Shown piece by piece: positions 9,518 through 17,927 of a DNA stretch of 35,392 bases. This DNA comes from Aureococcus anophagefferens (taxonomy: Eukaryota; Sar; Pelagophyceae; Pelagomonadales; Pelagomonadaceae): positions 279,738 through 315,129 of the forward strand of contig NW_008705567.1 in assembly GCF_000186865.1 (NCBI RefSeq). The letters run 5' to 3'. Every line of letters starts with the position of its first letter. Position 1 is the first letter of the stretch. Position numbers and translations under genes: made by a program. Below the pieces are notes generated by a model. It saw only the letters and a list, made by a program, of their open reading frames with translations, ran no database searches and was not told where the DNA came from.

Positions 9518-9667
9518 GAGCCGACGCCGGCATGGTACTCACCGGCGCACATGGGCCTGCCCATCAGTCCCTGGCGCTCAAGTCCAAGTTTGAGCCGGGG
9601 GATTTGTTTACTTCATGTCATTCATTCCACCTCGACGGGTCGGAGCGTAGCGTTCTTTTACCATAAC

Positions 9668-10843
9668 TCACAAGCCAACTGCTATCTCTACGGTCATGAC
9701 AGCGATTTCGATGGAGATAAGGATGATGATGATCCACTCAAGGGTGTTGGACTTGTCCGTGGCGAGAACCTCGAGGAAGAACTTGGAGTTTTGCTGGATG
9801 AGATTGAGCTTGAACTCAATCTTCTGGAAGCGATCCTCGATCTCGAACTCGTCGCGGAGGCCCTCCCAGACATCGGCGTACTCGAGGTGCTCCCAGGCCG
9901 TGTCGGAGCGCTCGAGAATGCCAATCTTTGCGATGACGTCGGTGAATAGCGTGTTGTTGAGTGCAACGAGACGGAAGAGGCTCTGCTTCTCGATGACGGA
10001 AAAAACGCCGGTGCGCTCGACGGAGGAATTGAGCCGCGTGAATGCCTCGAGCATGGCGTCGGCCTTGACGCCGTAGTGGTCGAGGGCGACAGACTGGGCG
10101 AGGACGGTGGCGATGACCGCGAGATTGTGGACGTCGAGCTGCGGGAGCACTGCGTAGTCAAAGCGGACGGCAGGCCTCCGAACCGCGGCGGTCGTCGCGA
10201 CGGCGGCGCGGCCGCGGCGGCGGCCGGCGGCGACGGGTCTGGGCGCAACCGCGCGGCCGCACCGCCTCCGCGCCGCGCCGTTCCCGCCGCGCGCGCCACC
10301 TCCTCCGCGCGCGCCGCGACGAGCGCGTGCTACGCCCCTGAGTGACCCAGGCGGTGGCCGGACGACGACGCTGTAGTCCTCAACAGGCTGGAACCCTTCG
10401 GGAATCGCCTCGGTGCAGAATGGCCGGAAGGATTCGAGGCACCGATTCCGCAGCGTGTCGCCGACATTGAAGAAGACCGCGGCACCGTAGCTGAAGACAA
10501 CGACGTGGCCCTGGCGGCCGCGCGGCCGCGCAGTTTCTATGCTCGGTCGTACTGCGGTGCTGACGGGGTCGAGCGCGTCGGACCGCACCGACGCGTCGTC
10601 GTCGTCGTCGTCGTGGATCGTCAACATCACGCTGTCCCGGCCGAAGACCTGGCGCTGCAGGATCGTCGAAACGGCGCGGTCATGGAACAGCGTCACGTCG
10701 ATGCTCTTCGCCAAGTATCGCGCGTGCACTGGCAGCGCCACCTCGGTGCGTTTGATTCGCGAGAACCGGCCCGCGCGCGTGGTCGGCAACCCCTGGAACA
10801 CAGTCTCCAAGCGCCCCCTCGAGGCGAAGGCGCGTCTCGCCAT
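9668..10843 (-). CDS. RMD1/RMND1 family (DUF155) membrane protein
   Basis: The first ATG is at 10843 (MARRAFASRGRLETVFQGLP), followed by a basic, Ser/Ala-rich N-terminus that could be a mitochondrial presequence. Unspliced it encodes 391 residues. Family landmarks are VVVFSYGAAVFFNVGD (about 114-128) and LDVHNLAVIATVLAQSVALD, then WEHLEYADVWEGLRDEFEIE and DRFQKIEFKLNLIQQNSKFF. A C-terminal transmembrane helix follows (WIIIILISIEIAVMTVEIAV, about 370-390). Known members are inner-mitochondrial or endomembrane proteins; animal RMND1 supports mitochondrial translation. The core is interrupted by a 59-residue Arg/Gly/Ala stretch that family members lack. It is removed exactly, in frame, if a 177-nt GC-AG intron (10176-10352) is spliced, giving VVVRPPP-AVRFDYAVLPQL and a 332-residue protein. 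Confidence 0.87.
   Translation of the reverse strand: MARRAFASRGRLETVFQGLPTTRAGRFSRIKRTEVALPVHARYLAKSIDVTLFHDRAVSTILQRQVFGRDSVMLTIHDDDDDDASVRSDALDPVSTAVRPSIETARPRGRQGHVVVFSYGAAVFFNVGDTLRNRCLESFRPFCTEAIPEGFQPVEDYSVVVRPPPGSLRGVARARRGARGGGGARGGNGAARRRCGRAVAPRPVAAGRRRGRAAVATTAAVRRPAVRFDYAVLPQLDVHNLAVIATVLAQSVALDHYGVKADAMLEAFTRLNSSVERTGVFSVIEKQSLFRLVALNNTLFTDVIAKIGILERSDTAWEHLEYADVWEGLRDEFEIEDRFQKIEFKLNLIQQNSKFFLEVLATDKSNTLEWIIIILISIEIAVMTVEIAVGL
10176..10352 (-). other. Probable in-frame GC-AG intron in the RMD1-like gene
   Basis: In the sense strand the segment begins GCCTGGGT and ends CGGAG, and the following exon begins GCCTGCCG, so the first five bases are repeated across the intron. Length 177 nt is a multiple of three, so the frame is open with or without splicing. 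The encoded residues are low-complexity Arg/Gly/Ala and are absent from the family core. This is an inference from conservation. Confidence 0.5.
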
Positions 10844-11232
10844 GCCCTGCGGAGAGCTACTAGCATGCACCACGATAACTAGGGTTCAACGTAACTTCAA
10901 CCACCGGCGTCACAGCGCTCGTTTTGCGCGGGGTTTTGCCTGGGACTTGCCAGTCGTCCTATGGGGAGTTGCCCAAAATAGAAGCGGCGTGCATTGGACA
11001 CGATCCGGCGACCACAGAGTCCTACCAGTATGCTGCTTCGGATAGTAGCGCGTGTGAATTAGAAAGGTTGTGGCATGTTCGCGGGGGGTGCGATCATTTC
11101 TGGGGCGAGATAATTGGACAAGAAAACTTGATCGACTTAGCTTGAAGTTGGCAGTGCACTTGGCTCGTATCTGCAGGATGCCCCCGTTCTAACTGCAGCG
11201 AGCGAGGCCTGCGGTGAAATGCGTGTCTGATT
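10844..11232. other. Intergenic between two minus-strand genes
   Basis: No gene is supported. The region upstream of the RMD1-like start carries two closely spaced TTCAAC-type motifs (GGTTCAACGTAACTTCAACC at about 10883), similar to a motif inside the 200-bp element family and near 15630, and a related CTTGAAGTTGG at about 11142. These may be remnants of the same kind of element. Confidence 0.4.
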
Positions 11233-11841
11233 TTAGTGACGTAGCTCCTTTTTTCGGTCTTTCTCAGTCATCGGGTCGCCGCCTTCGCGCCAGGCGGGCT
11301 TCGCGTTCAAGAACGCCAGGCACCAGACCGCTAAGGTGGGCGCGGAGAGTGGCGCACCGACGACGACGCCGACAATCTGAAAGAATTCCAGCCTCTCCAA
11401 GGCCCGAAGGACGCGAGTCTCAGCAAGCGCTCGACAACCACCCCCCCAACCCGAGCTGTTTGGTACGCCATATTGGGGGTCGCGGCTCAGCAACGAACAC
11501 ACTACCGTCAGCACGCCGTTCATGGCTGACAGCGGCGTCTCCAGTAGAGCCAGATCATCAGGAAATCTCCCTATAGCGTGGACATACTTGCACCGCGCCA
11601 AGCGTTGAAAAACGCCCGCATCATGGAATTTATGCAACCTGACGCAATGGATGTGGCTGACATCACCCCGTGTGTCCCGCAGTCCCTGGCTCACCATTGT
11701 TACATCCAAGAGGTCTTCGAACTCTAGATGATCGTAAACGATGGCCCGAACATCACCCGTGAGACGCGACAACACGGTGCGAATTCCAGAAGCAGCCGCC
11801 TTATATAAGCTCGTCGACAGGATGCGCCCCTGTTCAGCCAT
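11233..11841 (-). CDS. F-box-like protein
   Basis: The ATG at 11841 (MAEQGRILSTSLYKAAASGI) gives 202 residues ending at 11233. Residues about 25-60 (LTGDVRAIVYDHLEFEDLL, then DVTMVSQGLRD) fit the F-box pattern: a hydrophobic L-x-x-D-V-x-x-I helix, then L-x-x-x-D-L-L-x-V-x-x-V-S-x-x-x-R. F-box proteins recruit substrates to SCF ubiquitin ligases through SKP1. The remainder (RLHKFHDAGVFQRLARCKYV and a hydrophobic segment LERLEFFQIVGVVVGAPLSA) has no recognised repeat. The open frame continues upstream through the neighbouring gene's coding region, but without a credible start there. It is divergent from the PH/5-phosphatase gene. Confidence 0.6.
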   Translation of the reverse strand: MAEQGRILSTSLYKAAASGIRTVLSRLTGDVRAIVYDHLEFEDLLDVTMVSQGLRDTRGDVSHIHCVRLHKFHDAGVFQRLARCKYVHAIGRFPDDLALLETPLSAMNGVLTVVCSLLSRDPQYGVPNSSGWGGGCRALAETRVLRALERLEFFQIVGVVVGAPLSAPTLAVWCLAFLNAKPAWREGGDPMTEKDRKKELRH

Positions 11842-11938
11842 ATGAAGAGTGGACTCGCATGGGGGTAACGAATTAAGTTTTATTCTATCATCCTTGTATT
11901 CATCCTTGTTCCTTGTATCATCTTTATTGTACCCCGAT
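11842..11938. promoter_or_regulatory. Short divergent promoter region
   Basis: Only 97 bases separate the start codons of the F-box gene (minus) and the PH/5-phosphatase gene (plus). The segment is much more AT-rich than the genes, with CTTGTATTCATCCTTGTTCC-type pyrimidine-rich repeats at 11893-11915. A TATATAA-like run lies just inside the F-box coding region (about 11802). Shared regulation of the pair is an inference from spacing. Confidence 0.45.
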
Positions 11939-14900
11939 ATGGAGGGCTGGCTGATTAAGGCACGCAAGAATTCGAGCTCGTCGGCATTGTTCAGCACGCG
12001 ACGGTGGTTTAGCTTGGACCTGGGGAACGGCATCTTGGTGTGGCGCGAGAGCCAACACGGCCGAGCGCTCGGGAGCGAGGATCTCGGGGGCGCGTGCGTC
12101 GAGCATCCGACGCCGTTTGCGTTCGAGGTCATCTTCGCGAGCGGACGCCGCGACGAGCTGCGGGCTGAATCGAGCGCAGTCGCAGCGAACTGGGTGGCCG
12201 CGGTGCGGAGCGCCGCGCGACACGCGGCGTCGCCGTTGCCGCTCGGCGGGGCGGTCAGTGGCGCGGTACCGCCGCCACGTACCAAGAGGACGTCATTTCT
12301 CGAAAGCGTGTTGCACGGCAGTGGATCCGTCATGTCGGTAGCCGCCCGGGACCCTGAGTTGACGTCGTCGCACCGCGCGTCGACACGAGGGTCGCTGAGC
12401 GGCCCGCGGCCGCGACCGCCGACCGACGGGCTTGCTGCGCGGGATGGGCCTGGCGCCAGCGGCGACGGGCCAGCCAGATCCGGAGGCTGCTTCCCGGTAC
12501 TCAAGACGAACCGCTGGGGGAAGGAGCAGCGTCGCCTCGTCGAGGTCATCGGTGGGCTCGTTCTCCGAAACACGGATCGGTCCGGGCGCGTCAAGCGGGA
12601 GATGCCGCTAAGCCAGGTGGGCGCGGTCGAGCGGTCTCTCGGCGAACCGAGGCAGATTACACTCCGCTGGGTCGACCACGATGCGCGCGCATCCGGCGTC
12701 AGTGGGGGCGCGGCGAGACGCGCGGGGCGCAGGTACACGCTCCTCTTCGAGTCAACGGAAGACGCGGACCGGTTCGACGAGCTGCTCCGGAGCGCAGCGA
12801 GCGCTTCGCACCTCGGACGTCTCGGCGGTGGTGACGGCGCGCACGCGACCGCGCTCTGGCGCCGGCGGACGCGGCGCGGCGCACGGGACCCGGACTGGCG
12901 AGAGTGGACTTCGGGGGGCGGCGCTCGCGGTGGCAGCCTCGAATTGCGCGTCCGCGTTTGCACGTGGAACGTTGGAAATAAGCAGCCGTCTCGTGCCGCG
13001 TCTCGCGACCTACATCGAGCCTCCTAACGTGCCCCGAAACCGCAGCTCGTCGGACCTGAGCGCCTGGCTACACCGTGAGAGCGACGGTAGCTATGCGCCG
13101 CGGCGCACCGTCGACGACGGCACACTCGGCGATGCGACGCCCGGGCGGATTGGGATCGCCGAGGCGCCGGCGACGTTGGTGTCGCAGCACGACGCCGCGA
13201 CGCCGCGTGCGGGAATCCCCCCCCCCCCCGTCGCTGCGGTTCGCCGGACCGACGGGCGAGAAGGTGAGCCGCTCGCGGATGTCGTCGCCGTCGGGTGCCA
13301 GGAATGCTCCTACAAAGTCGACCGGACAAAGGCCTCGGGTGGCGGGAAGAACGACCGCGAGGACTGGGTGCGGACCGTAAGCGCGCGCGACACGGCGTCA
13401 CCGCGCGGGCCGGCCCGGAGCGTCGAGCGGCCACTCGTGCTCGCGCTATAGCTGCGACAACACTTCCTCGCACCCGCGCTCGCCTATTGCCCGGCTCGAA
13501 TGCGCGCGCGTGTCGCAGGCACTTCATCGGCATCGGCTACGTCCTGCACTGCGAGGAGCACTTTTGGCAGATGCGGCTCCTCGTCTTCGTCCGCGGCGAA
13601 CACGCGCCCTACGCTTCCGCGCCAGACGTCGCCCACAAGGGCTGCGGTATCGGCGACACGCTCGGTAACAAGGGCGCGATCGGCGCCGCGTTCCGCGTCC
13701 ACGGCACCACGCTCTGCTTCGTGTGCTGTCACCTCGAGGCCTTTCAAGGCGAGGTCTTCGGTCGGAACAGTGACTTCTCCCAGGTCGTGAGCCACCACCG
13801 CGCCCCGTCCCGGGAGATCCCCCTGGTTGCGCCGGAACTGCCGCGCGTCGCCAGGTTGACTCCCTCCGCCTCGGGCGCAAGGACCTCGATGCGCTGCATC
13901 AGTTCGACCACGTCTTCTGGTTTGGTGACCTGAACTACCGCGTCGACCTTCCGCAGAGCCAGGCCCTGGACCTCCTCGACGGCCTTGGCGCATGCGACGC
14001 GCGAGAGCGGGCCGCACGACTCGCGGCGCTCCGCGGCGCGGACCAGCTCGACGTCGAGCGCAGCGCAGGCCGCGCCTTCGCTGGCTTCGAAGAGGCCGCT
14101 GCCTTCAACTTCCCCCCAACGTACCGCTACATGAGGAAGGACGGCGCGCGTGACGCGATGACCGGCGCGCGGCTCTATGACCGTCTCCCTAGGCCGCGTC
14201 CGCCCACCCCGAGGCCCGCAGCATCCTTTTGCCCGTCGCAGGCGGCAAGGGCCGGGTACCCTCGTGGTGCGACCGCGTGCTCTGGAAATCCCTCCCGGGG
14301 AGCCCGCCGGCGAAGCTCGTCTACCTCTCCGCCATCGACGATGCGCCGCACCTCGACAGCAGCGACCACGCGCCTCTCATCGCCGCCTTCAAAGTCTTGT
14401 GCGCATCTCCACCGACGGGCGCCTCCCCGGCCGACGACAGCGACGCCGCCATTGCCGCAGACTCGAGGTCCGTCCGCGGGACCTACCCCCACCGCGCCTA
14501 TGCTGTTCCCATGGCGACGGCGCACGACTCGCAGGCGCGGCGTGGCGACGTTCTCCTTCGCTCAGACGCTCGTCGCTACCGGCGGCGCGGCGCTCCATCC
14601 GTTTCACTTTCGCAAGCCGACGCGCCTGGCGCTCCGCGTGTCATCGCCAGCGTTGAAACCAGCCACGGCACCGTGGCCTTCACGGTCCATTGTGACCATC
14701 GGCGAAGGGAAGTGCCCGCACCTGCTGAACTTCTCGAAGGTTTCCGGGGGGGGGGAGAGAGAGGACGAGGTTCCGTGGCCTTCGCGCTTCCTTTGACTGT
14801 CGGCGAAGCTTGGACCGCTGTCGGCTTTCGCCGGCATTGCGCCATTCCGAGGTCCGACCTCCGTTGGTCTGAACGCCGGGTTTTATCGACACCGGGGAGA

Positions 14901-15535
14901 GAGAGAGAGAGACAGCCGAGTCCCCGGTCCAGACGTCACCGAACTTGAAAAATCTTCTGCCGCGGTCAAATTGCTCGGGTTGGCTGATTTAAGTTCGACA
15001 CAGGTCATCACAGGTCCACGGGCCAGTGGAGACCGACTTCACCCAATCTGCGGCATGCTTCCAGCCTCGCTGGCCCCCGGAGAGCTGCCCTGTGCTCACT
15101 TCCCCCCCCAGCACATCGGTTGCCAAGCTTCGGCGCACGACGCTCATCCTCGAGCTCCTCGACCGCCGCGACGACGTTAAGCACGAACCGGTCATCCTCG
15201 GAGCCGCGCTCCTCCCGCTCAAGGACGCATGCGACGCCCGCGGTGCCCCCGCCCCCTTCCTCGTCGTCTTTTCTCAGAAGGGTTCCTCCGTCGGTGAGCT
15301 CTCTGGTGCCCTGCGAGCAAACGGTCTCGAAGAAGAGGGCAACGACTGTGGGGTTCACATCGACGAGGATGACGATGACGATGACGATGACGAGCATGAG
15401 AACGAGGAAGGTCGCAAAATCAATGCCGCTCTCGCACCCCCACGAGTGCAATACCCCGCACCGCCGATTTACGAGCCACCTCCGAGCCCGGCTACGCCGG
15501 GGCCGCCCCCCATGCCCCCCCCCCCTCCGCCGTGA
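11939..15535 (+). CDS. Inositol polyphosphate 5-phosphatase with tandem PH domains and a C2-like tail (multi-exon)
   Basis: The start is the ATG at 11939. PH domain 1 spans residues 1-95 (MEGWLIKARKN, RRWFSLDLGNGILVWRE, a final tryptophan helix). A second PH-like segment lies at about 185-310 (CFPVLKTNRWGKEQRRLVEV to FESTEDADRFDELLRSA). The IPPc catalytic domain then reads VCTWNVGNKQP / SSDLSAWL, VVAVGCQECSY, WQMRLLVFVRG, LGNKGAIGAAF, CHLEAF, DHVFWFGDLNYR (about 573), FPPTYRYM (about 641), VPSWCDRVLW (about 670) and SSDHAPLIAAF (about 705). Introns 12988-13045, 13784-13854 and 14183-14241 are GT-AG and phase-correct. A fourth, near 13377-13518, is uncertain: the strong GTAAGC donor is out of phase by one, while 13397-13518 works. 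Exons between about 14460 and 15030 are unresolved. The last exon (about 15014-15535) looks like the second half of a C2 domain (WPPESCPV, LRRTTLILELLDR, ILGAALLPLKDA), then an Asp run and a Pro-rich end. It should dephosphorylate the 5-position of phosphoinositides at membranes. Confidence 0.82.
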
Positions 15536-15597
15536 TCGTCCGCGCGGCCCGAGGCTGTATGATAGTCGTGCAATATTACAGCAACTCGCTGTTTTGC

Positions 15598-15625
15598 TAA
15601 CATATCCCGCCGGCGGGATATGTTA
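15598..15625. repeat. Perfect 28-bp palindrome
   Basis: The half-site TAACATATCCCGCC is followed immediately by its exact reverse complement, with no spacer and no mismatch. It lies 63 bases past the stop codon of the 5-phosphatase gene. In RNA it would form a 14-bp stem only with loop opening; in DNA it could be a dimeric protein-binding site or cruciform. Confidence 0.85.
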
Positions 15626-15663
15626 AACGCCGCTTCAACTTGACTTCAACCTCAAACCTTGCA

Positions 15664-15723
15664 CTTCAACAGGGACCTCAACACCGCCGCTTGCCCTTCA
15701 AAAGGGACCTCAACACCGCCGCT
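15664..15723. repeat. Two-unit tandem direct repeat, 33-bp period
   Basis: TTCAACAGGGACCTCAACAC plus CGCCGCT at 15664 recurs as TTCAAAAGGGACCTCAACAC plus CGCCGCT at 15697. The 27-bp units differ at one position. Similar TTCAAC motifs continue upstream to about 15633. Confidence 0.8.
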
Positions 15724-15785
15724 CACGCCTCGCCGAGGACCTCTGACGCGCCGCCCACGCCCTAGGGCGCGCGACCCGCCCCATG

Positions 15786-16000
15786 CCACGTGCCAGGAGC
15801 CCTCCAGAAGCCCTCCAGAACCCTCAGGCTTCCGCGGACCCGAAATACCCCAAACCCCTTACGATTTTGCGATTTTAATTTCCCCCACTGCTTCGCCCTA
15901 GTAAACTGCCCTTCAAGCCCCCTTAAGGGCAAACTGCAACGCCGCCCCAAACCACGTGCCAGAAGCCCCCCAGAAGCTATCTAGAACCCTTCCGCGGAGC
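15786..16000. repeat. Pair of ~50-bp direct repeats 166 bp apart
   Basis: Copies begin at 15786 and 15952. Both read CCACGTGCCAG, then AGCCC, CCAGAAG, TAGAACC or CAGAACC, and TTCCGCGGA, with scattered substitutions. Each contains the CACGTG core (an E-box-like hexamer), but the length of similarity points to duplication rather than isolated binding sites. Confidence 0.7.
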
Positions 16001-16093
16001 CTCTTCACACTGGCCAAAGCGATCCCCTGGGCCCGCAACTCAGGACAGCCACATGCTGCGCTGACAAATGCCAACGATAAACTAGCCACCTAG

Positions 16094-16257
16094 CTACGGC
16101 GCAACGGGCGCGAAACCGAGCCTGTTTCGAAAGAAGAAGAGGAGCGAGTCGTGCCGGACGCGGAATTCCACGGAGAAAAGGAAACTTTTTGGCTCGTAGC
16201 GCACGTTGAGGTGCACGCGGAGGTCGGGCGCGAAGCCGCCGGGGTCTCCCGTGTCAC
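16094..16257 (-). pseudogene. Candidate 3' coding fragment antisense to the JmjC gene's 5' end
   Basis: On the minus strand the segment reads TCDTGDPGGFAPDLRVHLNV, then RYEPKSFLFSVEFRVRHDS and a hydrophobic end closing with FRNRLGFAPVAP and a stop at 16094. The amino-acid mix is unlike the Arg/Ala shadows elsewhere and looks like a real protein end. Upstream it runs into antisense JmjC coding sequence, with no start or supporting exon. It could be the last exon of a gene whose other exons are lost, or chance. No family is recognised. Confidence 0.3.
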
Positions 16258-17376
16258 ATGTTTTGGAGGACTTGGGTGGGAAGGCTGATGTCGGTTGACG
16301 ATGAAGATTGGGCCTCCGTGATGCGACGAGCGAAGACTCGTCACCGGCCGCGACTAAAGGACTGGTCGCGGGATGGATTTGCAACAACTCGCTCGAGCGA
16401 GTTTGAGTCGCTGGCTGCCGGTCGTTGCGAGGGCGAGGGCGCTGAGCGCGTTTGCCGTTTGGACTACGGCGTGCTCTGTGCGGCGGCGTTTGCGCGGAAC
16501 TACGAGCTGACGAGCACACCGGTGATCGTGCGGGACGTGCCCGCGCGCGAGGGTTGGAGCGCGGCGGGGTGGAGCTACGACGGGTTCTTCGGCGACTCCG
16601 CTTTCCGCGGGCTCCGCATGAAGTGCGGTGAGGACGATGATGGGCGAACGATCCGTGTCACGCTCAAGGACTTCGCGACGTACGCGGCGCAGGACTGCAT
16701 GGGTGACGACAGCCCGCTCTACGTCTTCGATGGTGGCTTCGGCGACCGCGCGGGCCGCGAGGCCGTCGTCGGCGCGTTCCGCGCGCCGACGTTCTGCGGG
16801 CGGGACGACCTCTTCGAACTCGTCGGCGAGCGGCGGCGGCCGCCGCACCGCTGGCTCCTGGTCGGGCCCCGGCGGAGCGGCACGTGCGCGCACGTCGATC
16901 CCCTTGGGACGTCAGCGTGGAATACGCTGCTCACTGGGCGGAAGCGCTGGGTCCTCTTCGAACCGGGCACCTCGCGGCACGTCGCCAAAGGAAGCCGGCT
17001 CTACGACCCGCGCGTCGAGGACGACGAGGCCATCAACTACTTCGTCGACATCCTGCCGAGGATCCGCGCCGCGTACCCGGAGGCACGCCGCATCGAGTGC
17101 ATCCAGGAGCCTGGAGAGACCATTTTTGTGCCCGGCGGCTGGTGGCACGCCGTGATCAATCTGGAGGACACCATCGGCGTCACGCAGAATTTCGCGAGCC
17201 GGGGCAACTTCGACGACGTCTGGGACAGGGCCCGCGTCGGGCGCAGGTCCATGGCCCGCACGTGGCTCGCGGCGCTCGAGGCCCACGGCGACCCTGAGAT
17301 CCGTCGGCTCGCTGGTCGCGCTGCGATGCACAGACCCCCGTTCCCGAGCAAGTCCCGGAAACGTAAACTCCACTGA
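16258..17376 (+). CDS. JMJD6-like JmjC-domain Fe(II)/2-oxoglutarate oxygenase
   Basis: This is a single-exon gene of 372 residues starting at the ATG at 16258. An internal ATG at 16288 is an alternative start. Family blocks appear in order: KDWSRDGFAT, the partner-contact block TPVIVRDVPAREGWSA, FRGLRMKCGEDDDGRTIRVT, DDSPLYVFDGGFGD, RRPPHRWLLVGPRRSGTCAH, DPLGTSAWNTLLTGRKRWVL, PGETIFVPGGWWHAVINLED and TQNFASRGNFDDVW. The iron ligands are His212, Asp214 and His297, and Lys229 is the expected 2-oxoglutarate contact; all are present, so the enzyme should be active. JMJD6 hydroxylates lysines of splicing factors and has been reported to act on arginine methylation in the nucleus. The C-terminus ends in a short basic KSRKRK, a possible nuclear signal. 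The long poly-Ser tail of animal JMJD6 is absent. Confidence 0.93.
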   Translation: MFWRTWVGRLMSVDDEDWASVMRRAKTRHRPRLKDWSRDGFATTRSSEFESLAAGRCEGEGAERVCRLDYGVLCAAAFARNYELTSTPVIVRDVPAREGWSAAGWSYDGFFGDSAFRGLRMKCGEDDDGRTIRVTLKDFATYAAQDCMGDDSPLYVFDGGFGDRAGREAVVGAFRAPTFCGRDDLFELVGERRRPPHRWLLVGPRRSGTCAHVDPLGTSAWNTLLTGRKRWVLFEPGTSRHVAKGSRLYDPRVEDDEAINYFVDILPRIRAAYPEARRIECIQEPGETIFVPGGWWHAVINLEDTIGVTQNFASRGNFDDVWDRARVGRRSMARTWLAALEAHGDPEIRRLAGRAAMHRPPFPSKSRKRKLH

Positions 17377-17927
17377 ACTTCGGCCAACAGCAGGCAGCGC
17401 GCCCCGCCGGCTAGGTCCCAAATTACGCACGGCGTTTTTTACGTGAGCCGTCGCCATTGCGCTTTTTGCGCGTCTTTAGCGCGTTTTTTTACGCGGACAG
17501 GTTGTTTTGCCCCCCGCCGGGGCTCCGAGATGCAAGCGGCGCCGCCGGCGTCGATTTAGACTATAGTGATCATCAATGATTGCAGCCCGCCAGCCGGATA
17601 ACCGGCCGAACGGCTCCGGGAGAGCTTCGCCGGTTACCTGACACCTCGGCTCCAGACTGCGTGGTCGCCTCGACCTCCAACCTGACCGCGTGCGCCGACG
17701 GACGACCACGGGCGGCCGTCAGAGCCCCACGTCATGAGCCGCTGCGCCGCGACTGACTGGAGGACTCAGACGCAAGCTTACAAAACCCCGGCGTCATCTG
17801 GCATGTCCCGCAGGCCGTATACCCACCCCCGGGACAGGCCCGGCCTTGTCAAGTCAAGGACGCTTCGAATAAAGCAGGGAAGGCCCGTTCTTCGGGTTTG
17901 TGTGGAGGAATATACGTAGCCAAGGCG
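17377..17927. other. Spacer between convergent genes, with a dispersed repeat
   Basis: This lies between the 3' ends of the JmjC (+) and RND (-) genes. No ORF is credible. The segment 17629-17737 is similar to 33208-33297. T-runs at 17430 and 17486 could serve 3' end formation. Confidence 0.5.
17629..17737 (+). repeat. Dispersed repeat, copy A
   Basis: It shares ordered blocks with 33208-33297: CGGTTACCTGA, TCGGCTC followed by GACTGCGTG, an interrupted CCTCGACCTCC/ACGATCTCC block, ACCTG, GCGCCGACGG and TCATGAGCC. Small indels separate the blocks. No terminal repeats or target duplication are visible. Confidence 0.55.

Larger units (their letters stand above)
15536..16093. other. Repeat-rich intergenic spacer
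   Basis: No coding frame is supported. The spacer contains a 28-bp palindrome, a 33-bp-spaced tandem pair and two copies of a roughly 50-bp CCACGTGCC repeat, each listed separately. A GCCCTTCAAGCCCCCTTAAG-type motif at about 15908 resembles the tandem units, so the whole spacer may be a degenerate array. Confidence 0.55.

Noticed and set aside
11842..12963. Minus-strand open frame extending the F-box ORF upstream
   Set aside because: It is antisense to the PH-domain exon, with Arg/Ser/Pro-rich low-complexity translation. The F-box product is better started at 11841.
15664..15723. CRISPR-like repeat spacing
   Set aside because: Only two units, with a 6-base gap, in a eukaryotic context and with no cas genes; it is a simple tandem duplication.
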